From NCBI GenBank assembly GCA_030688135.1, contig JAUYIW010000034.1:1-5640 (forward strand): DNA of 5,640 bases, read 5' to 3'. This DNA comes from Candidatus Uhrbacteria bacterium (GTDB taxonomy: Bacteria; Patescibacteriota; Patescibacteriia; UBA9934). Under the pieces are notes generated by a model that was given only the letters and a program-made list of their open reading frames with translations, did not search any database and had not been told where the DNA came from. Shown one piece after another: positions 1 to 5,638 of the stretch. Position 1 is the stretch's first letter. The number at the start of each line of letters is the position of its first letter. A program made the position numbers and the translations under genes.

Positions 1-149
1 CTCGAGATGGTGGGGTTCGAAAGATCTCTCACCCGACAGCAGAAAGTTAAGTCGGGTTCGAGATGGTAGAGAGCAAGATATTCGCTGTTTTTACCGGTTG
101 AGCTAACCTTTGGCCTCTATGCATCTTCCACCTAAATTGCGAATGATCC
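1..149 (-). repeat. Left copy of a 149-bp inverted repeat, putative structured RNA element
   Basis: This stretch is the reverse complement of 5476-5624, with position p matching position 5625-p, no gaps and four mismatches (51, 82, 125, 142). Homology stops abruptly after 149. Because the window starts at position 1, the repeat may extend further left. Read on the - strand it can form the helices described for the right copy, including the long hairpin at 24-64, where it has a C-G pair in place of the right copy's U-G. I see no convincing promoter on the - strand in 150-270, so this copy may be silent or may be served by a weak promoter. It contains no transposase gene and no complete tRNA. 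It lies in the infB upstream region but is oriented away from infB. Confidence 0.9.
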
Positions 150-212
150 CATCTAGACCCCTCGTTTTTGGTGTAAGATTGACTAAAATCACCATTTCAG
201 CTATTCTTTGCC

Positions 213-258
213 TTACAGATCAGCAGTTGCATCCGTATATACGTAACATTTGTAAATC
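213..258 (+). promoter_or_regulatory. Weak candidate promoter region for infB
   Basis: The 122 bases between the repeat and infB hold no gene that I can support. There are two candidate -10 elements. One is TATATA at 236-241, with TTACAG at 213-218 placed 17 nt upstream as a poor -35; it would give a leader of roughly 25 nt. The other is TAAATC at 253-258, ending 13 nt before the ATG, which fits the short-leader pattern of the other genes but is the weakest example. There is no Shine-Dalgarno sequence before the ATG at 272. The choice between the two is not settled by sequence. Confidence 0.22.
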
Positions 259-271
259 CGTAACGATTACC

Positions 272-2293
272 ATGAACATCTCAGAACTCGCACGAAAGTT
301 AAGAGTCCCAACAGAGGAGCTCCGCGCAAAATTGCCAGAGCTCGGTTTTGATATTGGACAAAAGGCGATTAAGATTCCGGATCGAGATGCGGGCAGAATA
401 CAGTATGCTTGGAGAGAAATGAAGAATCGTCAGTACTTACAGAAAAAAATGGAAGACCAGAAGGCTCGCGCTGAACGTAAGGCTATGGTTCAAGAGGGGA
501 CTGCGGAAACTGCAGAGTTGCCAGCCACTATGACAGTTCGAGAGTTTGCAGAAATCATAAACATGCCGATCGCAAAAGTAATGCAAGAATTAATGCGAGC
601 CGGGATTTTGGCATCACTAAATGAACGAATCGATTTTGATACAGCATCTATTATTTCCGAAGACCTTGGGATTTTAGCAACTCTAGCAGAGGGCGGAAAG
701 AAGGCAGATGAAGAAGGTCTTGTGAAGCTTGAGGAAGTAATGAAGGAGGGAGACGGCGTAGGACTTGAATACCGAGCGCCAGTTATTGTTGTTATGGGTC
801 ATGTTGATCATGGTAAGACAAAATTACTAGACGCAATACGAAGAACTAATGTAATCGATACTGAATCTGGTGGGATAACACAGCACATCGGAGCTTACCA
901 GGTTATTCATGAGCCAAAAGATGTTAAAGCGGAAAAGCGTGCACTTACATTTATTGACACTCCTGGACATGAGGCATTTACAGTTATGCGTTCACGTGGA
1001 GCAAAGGTAGCAGACATAGCAATTTTAGTTGTTGCGGCAGACGATGGCGTTCAACCTCAGACCAGAGAAGCAATCGATATTATTAAAGCATCGCATCTTC
1101 CATACATTGTTGCAATCAACAAGATTGATAAAGAAGAAGCGAATATTGAAAAAATTAAAAGTCAGTTAGCCGAGCTTAACCTTATCCCAGAGGAATGGGG
1201 AGGCAAAACGATAATGATTCCAATTTCAGCTAAGACGGAGCAGAACATTGAGCAGCTGCTCGATATGATTTTACTTGTCGCTGATCTTCAGAAGGGTCAC
1301 ATCATGGCAGACCCAAATCGTCGCGCGATTGGGACAATTATTGAGTCGCACGTTGATGGTGGCGAGGGTCCGGTTGCTACTGTTCTTGTTCAGTCTGGCA
1401 CGTTAAAGGTAGGCGATGTACTTGGCGTTAAGGGCACACAATACGGAAAAGTGCGAGCTATGAGAGCGTGGGACGGCAAAGATATTAAGACTGCTCCGCC
1501 TTCGACTCCGGTTAAAATTATTGGTTTCAAGGAAGCTCCCTCTATTGGGGATATTATGGAGGTTCCTGAAGACGTTAAGACTCTAAGCAAGCTCAAATCT
1601 CAACCTTCACGTAAGGCCGGAATTGAAGAGATCACAGTCTCTGCAAAAGTTCAGCGTTCAGACGATGAAGACGACGGTGGTAAAAAACCGGTTTTTAATT
1701 TAATTATTAAGGCTGATGTTCTTGGTTCACTTGAAGCAATCCTTGGAATGATTGAAAAAATTGATAATCCTTATGTGAAAGTAAAGATTGTCGCCAGAGG
1801 TCTTGGGAATATTACAGATACTGAGATTTTACAAGCTGAGGCAACTAAAGCTTTTGTTATAGCTTTTAATGTTAAGCCTGTCGGCACTGCGTCTGCGCTT
1901 GCTCGAGATAAGAAGGTTCAGATTGGCCAATATAGCGTGATTTACAAACTTCTTGAAGAGGTTGAGGATCGTGTAAAATTGCTAGTTCCTGCAGAGCAAG
2001 TATATACAGAGCTCGGAAGCCTTAAAGTTTTGGCAATTTTCCAAAAAACAGCAAATGGATTGATTGTTGGCGGTCAGGTTACCAAGGGTAGGATTGAGAA
2101 AAGTTCTACAGCTCGCGTAATGCGAGACGGTCAAATCATTGCAGAGGGCACTATTGATTCATTACAATGTGGAAAAACCGATGTTAGATTAGCGGAGCAA
2201 GGTGAAGAATGCGGCATTAACTTTATTTGTAAAATCAAAGTTGAAGTTGGCGATGTTCTGGAAGTGTACCGTGAAGAGATGGTAGCGCGGTAG
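272..2293 (+). CDS. infB: Translation initiation factor IF-2
   Basis: IF-2 is the cytoplasmic GTPase that brings initiator fMet-tRNA to the 30S subunit and promotes 50S joining. The 673-aa product begins MNISELARKL, the usual helical N-terminal domain, followed by a charged helical stretch (about 45-75) and a second IF2-N-like domain (about 85-140). The G domain shows GHVDHGKT (176-183, P-loop), GGITQHIG (200-207, switch I), DTPGHE (229-234), NKID (283-286) and SAK (319-321). Domain II (about 350-445), an acidic linker (about 463-470), domain III (from about 473, ADVLGSLEA) and the C-terminal fMet-tRNA-binding barrel (about 570-673) follow. It is shorter than the E. coli and Bacillus proteins because the N-terminal linker is short. 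The reading frame is open back to a TTG at 110, with ATGs at 119 and 143, but those extra residues lie partly in the repeat and look unlike IF-2, so I start at 272. There is no Shine-Dalgarno sequence. The residue after GKT is Lys instead of the common Ser/Thr. The usual nusA and rbfA partners are not in the window. Confidence 0.97.
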   Translation: MNISELARKLRVPTEELRAKLPELGFDIGQKAIKIPDRDAGRIQYAWREMKNRQYLQKKMEDQKARAERKAMVQEGTAETAELPATMTVREFAEIINMPIAKVMQELMRAGILASLNERIDFDTASIISEDLGILATLAEGGKKADEEGLVKLEEVMKEGDGVGLEYRAPVIVVMGHVDHGKTKLLDAIRRTNVIDTESGGITQHIGAYQVIHEPKDVKAEKRALTFIDTPGHEAFTVMRSRGAKVADIAILVVAADDGVQPQTREAIDIIKASHLPYIVAINKIDKEEANIEKIKSQLAELNLIPEEWGGKTIMIPISAKTEQNIEQLLDMILLVADLQKGHIMADPNRRAIGTIIESHVDGGEGPVATVLVQSGTLKVGDVLGVKGTQYGKVRAMRAWDGKDIKTAPPSTPVKIIGFKEAPSIGDIMEVPEDVKTLSKLKSQPSRKAGIEEITVSAKVQRSDDEDDGGKKPVFNLIIKADVLGSLEAILGMIEKIDNPYVKVKIVARGLGNITDTEILQAEATKAFVIAFNVKPVGTASALARDKKVQIGQYSVIYKLLEEVEDRVKLLVPAEQVYTELGSLKVLAIFQKTANGLIVGGQVTKGRIEKSSTARVMRDGQIIAEGTIDSLQCGKTDVRLAEQGEECGINFICKIKVEVGDVLEVYREEMVAR

Positions 2294-2302
2294 TCATCTG
2301 TA

Positions 2303-2355
2303 TGATAGAATGCATTTTGTGAATTGTTTAGGATTTCTAATTTCGAATTTAAAAT
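2303..2355 (+). promoter_or_regulatory. Candidate promoters of the thioredoxin gene
   Basis: Two -10-like elements lie in the 71-base gap after infB. The distal one is an extended -10, TGATAGAAT at 2303-2311, which would give a leader of about 47 nt. The proximal one is TAAAAT at 2350-2355, ending 9 nt before the ATG at 2365, and would give an essentially leaderless transcript. The proximal element has the same sequence type and spacing as those before trxB, gdh and the rhodanese-like gene. No Shine-Dalgarno motif precedes the ATG, whose upstream bases are a T run. There is no clear terminator after infB, so read-through from infB is also possible. Confidence 0.4.
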
Positions 2356-2364
2356 TTCTTTTTT

Positions 2365-2676
2365 ATGGAATTGAATGCTGACAACTTCGATGTAGCAGTA
2401 CTGCAGGCTGAAAAAATTGTTCTTGTAGATTTTTGGGCTCCATGGTGTGGGCCGTGCAAGGTAATGTCACCTATTATTGAAGAGTTGGAAGCTGAAGTAC
2501 AAGATGTAACTATCGCTACTGTGAATGTTGACGATAATCCACAGTTAGCTCAGCAATTTAACATTCTTTCAATTCCAACATTCTTAATTTTTAAATCAGG
2601 TCAGGTAGTTGAACAGTTTTCAGGATCGATGACCAAAGAGATGCTCAAAGAGAAAATACAGGGACACATGAAATAG
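2365..2676 (+). CDS. trxA: Thioredoxin
   Basis: A 103-aa thioredoxin, the small cytoplasmic dithiol protein that reduces disulfides in enzymes such as ribonucleotide reductase and peroxiredoxins. It has the classic active site WCGPC (27-31, redox cysteines C28 and C31) preceded by the FWAPW strand, the buried Asp D22 that tunes the active-site cysteine, and the cis-proline in SIPTF (P71) facing the active site. There is no signal peptide or membrane segment, and the length is only slightly below the E. coli protein, so it is a complete single-domain thioredoxin. It sits 71 bp after infB and 102 bp before trxB, its expected reductase, but an intrinsic terminator separates the two. The start follows a T run with no ribosome binding site. 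The symbol trxA is given by family, since other thioredoxin paralogues cannot be excluded. Confidence 0.96.
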   Translation: MELNADNFDVAVLQAEKIVLVDFWAPWCGPCKVMSPIIEELEAEVQDVTIATVNVDDNPQLAQQFNILSIPTFLIFKSGQVVEQFSGSMTKEMLKEKIQGHMK

Positions 2677-2695
2677 CGAATATATAAAATGATGT

Positions 2696-2725
2696 AGGGA
2701 CGCGGTTTATCGCGTCCTTTTGTTT
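2696..2725 (+). terminator. Rho-independent terminator after thioredoxin
   Basis: A perfect 7-bp GC-rich stem, GGACGCG (2698-2704) with CGCGTCC (2711-2717), encloses a 6-nt loop (GTTTAT). The stem can be extended by a G-U and an A-U pair at its base and is followed by TTTTGTTT. It lies 20 bp after the thioredoxin stop codon and should end that transcript, so trxB would need its own promoter. Confidence 0.9.
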
Positions 2726-2740
2726 AGTCTTATTTAACTC

Positions 2741-2769
2741 TTTCACCTCTTTTACCTTTGTGATAAACT
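2741..2769 (+). promoter_or_regulatory. Candidate trxB promoter with -10 next to the start codon
   Basis: An extended -10, TGATAAACT (2761-2769, hexamer TAAACT 2764-2769), ends 9 nt before the trxB ATG. TTTCAC at 2741-2746 lies 17 nt upstream of the hexamer but is a poor -35. A promoter is expected here because the thioredoxin terminator lies just upstream. Transcription would start within a few bases of the ATG, and there is no Shine-Dalgarno sequence. Confidence 0.5.
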
Positions 2770-2778
2770 GTTCGCACT

Positions 2779-3702
2779 ATGGATATAAACAAAGTACTTA
2801 TAATCGGTTCGGGGCCAGCCGGATACACGGCAGCAATTTATGCTGCGCGAGCTGACCTAGCTCCTATTTTAATTTCTGGTAGTGAGCCAGGTGGGCAGTT
2901 AATGCAAACAACTGAGGTTGAGAATTGGCCTGGGGAGCCTGAAGGAATTTTAGGGTCAGAATTAATGGATAATTTAAAAAAGCAAGCAGAAAGGTTTGGA
3001 ACAAGGTTTATGTCGGACACTGTAATTGATGTTGATTTTAGTGAACGGCCATTTAAAGTTAGAACTAACGACAAAGAATTTTTTGCGGAGACTATTATTA
3101 TTGCAACAGGAGCTTCTGCAAGATGGCTTGGCGTACCAGGTGAGGTTGAGCTAAAGGGGAAGGGAATGTCGGCTTGTGCAACTTGTGATGGTTTCTTTTT
3201 CCGCGACAAAAAAGTAGCCGTTGTTGGTGGTGGTGACTCGGCGCTGGAAGAAGCAACTTTTCTAACAAAGTTTGCAAGTGAGGTAGTGGTGATCCATCGG
3301 CGTGACGAACTTAGAGCATCGAAAATAATGCAAGCTCGCGCAATGGAAAATCCAAAAATAAGTTTTGTTTGGAATACAGAAGTTCGCGAGGTTCTTGGGC
3401 AAGAAAGGTTAACGGGATTGCGAGTTTTTAATAATCAAACAAATGTTGAGTCAATAATGGAGTTTGATGGTGTGTTTTCATCTATTGGGCATAAGCCAAA
3501 TACAGATATTTTTGCAGGTAAGCTTGAGCTTGATGTTAAGGGTTATATTAAACGCCGACCAGATTCTGCAAGTACTAATGTTGAAGGCGTATTTGTAGCT
3601 GGCGACGTTGCTGATCCCTGGTATAGGCAGGCCATTACTGCTGCTGGTACTGGTTGCATGGCCGCGCTCGAAGCAGAGCGGTATTTGGCAGCGCGCGAGT
3701 AG
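2779..3702 (+). CDS. trxB: Thioredoxin reductase (NADPH, FAD)
   Basis: A 307-aa low-molecular-weight thioredoxin reductase, the cytoplasmic flavoenzyme that passes electrons from NADPH through FAD and a cysteine pair to thioredoxin. Visible motifs are the FAD-binding GSGPAG (10-15), GGQL (38-41), the ATG turn near 109-111, the redox centre CATC (133-136) followed by DG, the NADPH Rossmann motif GGGDSA (150-155), and HRRDELRA (173-180), whose arginines are the usual ligands of the NADPH 2'-phosphate. The C-terminal FAD motif GVFVAGDV (270-277) precedes the PWYRQAITAAGTG segment. Length and domain order (FAD, NADPH inserted, FAD) are normal for the family. The adjacent thioredoxin is its probable substrate. 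The product is not a ferredoxin-NADP reductase of the related type, because the CATC pair is intact. Confidence 0.97.
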   Translation: MDINKVLIIGSGPAGYTAAIYAARADLAPILISGSEPGGQLMQTTEVENWPGEPEGILGSELMDNLKKQAERFGTRFMSDTVIDVDFSERPFKVRTNDKEFFAETIIIATGASARWLGVPGEVELKGKGMSACATCDGFFFRDKKVAVVGGGDSALEEATFLTKFASEVVVIHRRDELRASKIMQARAMENPKISFVWNTEVREVLGQERLTGLRVFNNQTNVESIMEFDGVFSSIGHKPNTDIFAGKLELDVKGYIKRRPDSASTNVEGVFVAGDVADPWYRQAITAAGTGCMAALEAERYLAARE

Positions 3703-3759
3703 CTAAACGATTACAATGTTAATTATGATTTTTTTTATTAATCTTTTAGCAAGCATGCC

Positions 3760-3767
3760 GATAAACT
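3760..3767 (+). promoter_or_regulatory. Candidate gdh -10 element close to the start codon
   Basis: GATAAACT at 3760-3767 (hexamer TAAACT 3762-3767) ends 11 nt before the gdh ATG and is the same octamer found before trxB. No recognisable -35 lies at the normal distance. A T8 run at 3729-3736 follows trxB, but I could not find a convincing hairpin in front of it, so termination between trxB and gdh is uncertain. Confidence 0.42.
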
Positions 3768-3778
3768 AAGTAGCTATT

Positions 3779-4981
3779 ATGTCAGTACACGAAAATGCGT
3801 TGAATCAAATTTACAGAGCTGCAAGCCTAGCTGGGATTTCGCAAGATGTTCTTGATATCCTTTCTATTCCAATGCGTGAGGTGCGTGTGTCAATTCCTGT
3901 AAAAATGGATAATGGAGAACAAAGAATTTTTGAAGGATTTAGGGTTCAACATAATAACTGGCGTGGGCCGTATAAAGGCGGGATTCGGTATCATAACAAT
4001 GTTGACTTAGACGAAGTAAAGGCTCTTGCTACTTGGATGACTTTTAAGACCGCTGTTGCTGGCATTCCTATGGGAGGAAGCAAAGGTGGCGTTACTGTAA
4101 ATCCAAAAGAATTAAGTGAGGGAGAGCTTGAACGCTTAACTAGAGGATGGACACGGGCAATGCATGGTGTGATCGGGCCAGAAATAGATGTCCCTGCTCC
4201 AGACGTTAACACTACTCCACGAGAAATGGCTTGGATCGCAGATGAGTTTGGTCATCCGGCAGTTGTAACAGGCAAGCCCATCGAGGCTGGTGGAAGTGAG
4301 GGAAGAGGAGTAGCAACGGCTACTGGAGGGTATTATGTGTTCGATAAACTTCGTGATAGATTGTTTGTTGACCCTGAAATGGGTACTATTGCAATTCAGG
4401 GGTTTGGAAACGCAGGAAGGATTTTTGCTGGTCTTTGCGCACGTCACGAATTAAAAGTAATTGCAGTATCTGATTCAAGCGGTGGGGTGTACAATCCGGA
4501 GGGACTAGACATCACCGCACTTCAAAATCATAAAGATTCTACCCATTCGGTTTTAGATTTTGAAGGTGCGGAAAATATTACAAACGAACAGTTACTAGAA
4601 CTTGAATGCGGAGTTCTTGTACCGGCAGCGCTAGAGAATGTTATAACTGAAGAGAATGCAGCGCGTATTAAGGCAAAGGTTGTATTAGAGCTTGCGAATG
4701 GTCCTACTACTCCGGAAGCTGATGATATATTATTTGAAAAAGGCGTTCAGGTTGTGCCCGATGTATTGGCTAACTCAGGAGGAGTAACTGTAAGTTATTT
4801 TGAATGGGATCAGAACATGAAGGGGGAGCATTGGAGCGAAGAAGATGTCGATGCAAAACTAAAGGAGTTAATGCATGGCGCTGCCGAAGAGGTTTGGGCG
4901 CGTAAACTGAAGTATAGTACTGACTTACGTCGCGGTGCATTTATTCTTGCACTCGAGCGGCTTGATTCTGCTCGGCGGTAA
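3779..4981 (+). CDS. gdhA: Glutamate dehydrogenase (Glu/Leu/Phe/Val dehydrogenase family)
   Basis: A 400-aa hexameric-type glutamate dehydrogenase, which catalyses reversible oxidative deamination of glutamate to 2-oxoglutarate and ammonia in the cytoplasm. The N-terminal substrate domain shows GPYKGGIRYH (63-72, substrate-binding Lys66), GGSKGG (99-104, catalytic Lys102; the alanine of the usual GGAKGG is Ser here) and PAPDVNT (139-145, catalytic Asp142). A glycine-rich GGSEGRG segment (171-177) leads into the Rossmann domain with GFGNAG (208-213). The C-terminal part has ANGPTTPEAD (306-315) and NSGGVTVSYFEW (332-343). Asp232 ends the second beta strand, but the SDSSGG context occurs in both NAD and NADP enzymes, so the coenzyme cannot be called. 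Length is close to that of archaeal and Gram-positive homologues, so the gene is complete. Specificity for Glu is inferred; Leu/Val/Phe dehydrogenases are shorter and lack the full glutamate motifs. There is no Shine-Dalgarno sequence. Confidence 0.95.
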   Translation: MSVHENALNQIYRAASLAGISQDVLDILSIPMREVRVSIPVKMDNGEQRIFEGFRVQHNNWRGPYKGGIRYHNNVDLDEVKALATWMTFKTAVAGIPMGGSKGGVTVNPKELSEGELERLTRGWTRAMHGVIGPEIDVPAPDVNTTPREMAWIADEFGHPAVVTGKPIEAGGSEGRGVATATGGYYVFDKLRDRLFVDPEMGTIAIQGFGNAGRIFAGLCARHELKVIAVSDSSGGVYNPEGLDITALQNHKDSTHSVLDFEGAENITNEQLLELECGVLVPAALENVITEENAARIKAKVVLELANGPTTPEADDILFEKGVQVVPDVLANSGGVTVSYFEWDQNMKGEHWSEEDVDAKLKELMHGAAEEVWARKLKYSTDLRRGAFILALERLDSARR

Positions 4982-5038
4982 ACCTTAGTAGATTGAAAAT
5001 AAACCTAAGCTCACCGTAATAAATTTTAGTCGTCAGAC

Positions 5039-5046
5039 AATAAACT
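5039..5046 (+). promoter_or_regulatory. Candidate -10 element of the rhodanese-like gene
   Basis: AATAAACT at 5039-5046 (hexamer TAAACT 5041-5046) ends 10 nt before the ATG at 5057, matching the element and spacing before trxB and gdh. No good -35 is visible at the usual distance. The 75-base gap after gdh holds no clear terminator and no Shine-Dalgarno sequence. Confidence 0.42.
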
Positions 5047-5056
5047 CATCTCCGTT

Positions 5057-5392
5057 ATGCACAACATAGAACCTCAAAGGTTAAAAGAAGAGATGGAAAA
5101 GGGAACTTCAATGAACATAGTTGATCTTCAGGATAGCGCAGGGTATCAGCACGCGCATATTCCTGGGGCTATTAATATTCCGTTTGATGAGTTTGCAAAA
5201 TATTTCCCAGGTACATTAAAGGACAAGGGGATATCAATTGTTCTTTATGGCGAGTATGACGAGCTTGGGAAGGGGACTGAATCAGGTTTGATGTTAGAGA
5301 CGGCTGGCTATAAGCAGATAGGGCGCGTGGTTGGCGGATTGCGCGGTTGGCAAGAGGCGGGGTATCCTACCGAGGGGGGATGGGAATCTTAA
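5057..5392 (+). CDS. Rhodanese-like domain protein lacking the catalytic cysteine
   Basis: A 111-aa single rhodanese homology domain. The fold signature is clear: VDLQD (22-26, the position of the usual DVR), HAHIPGAINIPFDEF (32-46), the strand ISIVLY (59-64) and the C-terminal GGLRGWQEAGYP (93-104). In active rhodaneses the strand is followed by a catalytic Cys that carries a persulfide. Here Tyr64 is followed by Gly65 and an acidic loop, EYDELGKGTESG, and the whole protein has no cysteine. Sulfur transfer is therefore not expected. By analogy with other inactive rhodanese domains it may be a binding or regulatory module; that is inference. The reading frame is intact and ends just before a strong terminator, so it does not look like a pseudogene. 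There is no signal peptide or membrane helix. Its substrate or partner is unknown, and its position after gdh and trxB does not settle the role. Confidence 0.85.
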   Translation: MHNIEPQRLKEEMEKGTSMNIVDLQDSAGYQHAHIPGAINIPFDEFAKYFPGTLKDKGISIVLYGEYDELGKGTESGLMLETAGYKQIGRVVGGLRGWQEAGYPTEGGWES

Positions 5393-5414
5393 ATCAGAAC
5401 GACTAATAGGACTT

Positions 5415-5443
5415 TTGACAACAGCCAATGGACGGGGTAGTAT
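5415..5443 (+). promoter_or_regulatory. Near-consensus sigma70 promoter pointing into the right repeat
   Basis: TTGACA (5415-5420) is a perfect -35, followed by exactly 17 nt and TAGTAT (5438-5443), a 5/6 match to the -10. It is the best promoter by consensus in the window. Expected initiation is near 5450, about 25 nt before the folded repeat RNA. The -10 overlaps the left arm and loop of the rhodanese terminator, so the new transcript would lack that arm and could not form the terminator. No gene inside the window lies downstream, so a structured RNA, or a gene beyond 5640, is the likely target. Confidence 0.6.
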
Positions 5444-5463
5444 CAATACCTCGTTCTTTTTTT
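5430..5463 (+). terminator. Rho-independent terminator after the rhodanese-like gene
   Basis: GGACGGGGTA (5430-5439) pairs over ten positions with TACCTCGTTC (5447-5456), including two G-U pairs, around a 7-nt loop (GTATCAA). Seven T residues follow directly (5457-5463). It lies 37 bp after the stop codon and should end the preceding transcript. It overlaps the promoter at 5415-5443. Confidence 0.87.
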
Positions 5464-5474
5464 ATGGGCTTGTA

Positions 5475-5638
5475 TGGATCATACGCAATTTAGGTGGAAA
5501 ATGCATAGAGGCCAAAGGTTAGCTCAACCGGTAAAAACAGCGGATATCTTGCTCTCTACCATCTCGAACCCGATTTAACTTTCTGCTGTCGGGTGAGAGA
5601 TCTTTCGAACCCCACCATCTCGAGGAGCTTGCAATCCA
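5475..5638 (+). ncRNA. Candidate structured small RNA, no family recognised
   Basis: Manual folding of the + strand gives nested helices: TGGAT (5475-5479) with ATCCA (5634-5638), GCAA (5485-5488) with TTGC (5629-5632), GGTGG (5493-5497) with CCACC (5612-5616), and TAGAG (5506-5510) with CTCTA (5554-5558). The last encloses hairpins GGTT/AACC (5517-5529) and AGCGG/TTGCT (5539-5553). A long hairpin follows at 5561-5601: ATCTC, tandem G-A mismatches and ACCCGAT pair with GTCGGGT, GA and GAGAT around a 13-nt loop. The second copy keeps the helices of the part visible. A strong promoter lies just upstream; the 3' end and terminator may be beyond the window. It is not a recognisable tRNA, 5S, SRP, RNase P or tmRNA. 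It could instead be a DNA-level mobile element with a hairpin-rich sequence. Confidence 0.4.
5476..5624 (+). repeat. Right copy of the 149-bp inverted repeat
   Basis: This is the inverted partner of 1-149: 145 of 149 positions match with no gaps. The mismatches are at 5483, 5500, 5543 and 5574. Homology ends at 5476 on the gene-proximal side, where the bases before it (terminator T tract and GGGCTTGTAT) are unlike the left copy. The other boundary cannot be placed because the left copy meets the window edge. Within the repeat, ACCATCTCGA occurs twice (5558-5567 and 5614-5623) and TCGAACCC occurs twice (5564-5571 and 5605-5612). No target-site duplication can be tested. No transposase or integrase is present. 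Confidence 0.9.

Noticed and set aside
20..75. 5S rRNA-like words (GAAAGTTAAG followed by GATGGTA) on the + strand of the left repeat
   Set aside because: The characteristic 5S helices and the CCCGAAC segment before GAAGTTAAG are missing, and a mismatch between the copies alters the GTTAAG word. The folding evidence favours the opposite strand.
110..271. N-terminal extension of infB from TTG 110 (or ATG 119 or 143)
   Set aside because: The extra residues are partly encoded by the repeat, do not resemble IF-2, and are followed by a canonical IF-2 start, MNISELARKL, at 272. In the right copy the same frame hits a stop soon after the homology ends.
3703..3778. Terminator after trxB based on the T8 run at 3729-3736
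   Set aside because: Only 4-bp AT stems such as ATTA/TAAT can be drawn before the T run, which is too weak to call an intrinsic terminator.
2838..4447. Reverse-strand open frames within trxB and gdhA
   Set aside because: They lie wholly opposite strongly supported conserved genes and their translations show no domain motifs.
5331..5522. A 63-codon frame overlapping the end of the rhodanese-like gene and the repeat
   Set aside because: It overlaps a well-supported gene in another frame, runs across a strong terminator, and its product has no recognisable motif.
5474..5578. Small open frame of 34 codons inside the right repeat, with 25 codons also open in the left copy
   Set aside because: Both copy differences that fall in the shared frame change amino acids (Asp/Asn, Ile/Thr), the first ATG is absent from the left copy, and no family is recognisable. 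RNA folding explains the sequence better.
5511..5616. tRNA-like sequence (TTAGCTCAACCGGTA resembling a D arm, TTCGAACCCCACCA resembling a T arm and CCA end)
   Set aside because: No 7-bp acceptor stem, no proper anticodon arm and no paired T stem can be built, and the spacing between the arms is wrong. The likeness is local only.
1..5624. A single composite transposon bounded by 149-bp terminal inverted repeats
   Set aside because: There is no transposase, integrase or resolvase between the repeats, and the contents are core housekeeping genes. Two independent insertions or two RNA gene copies fit better.
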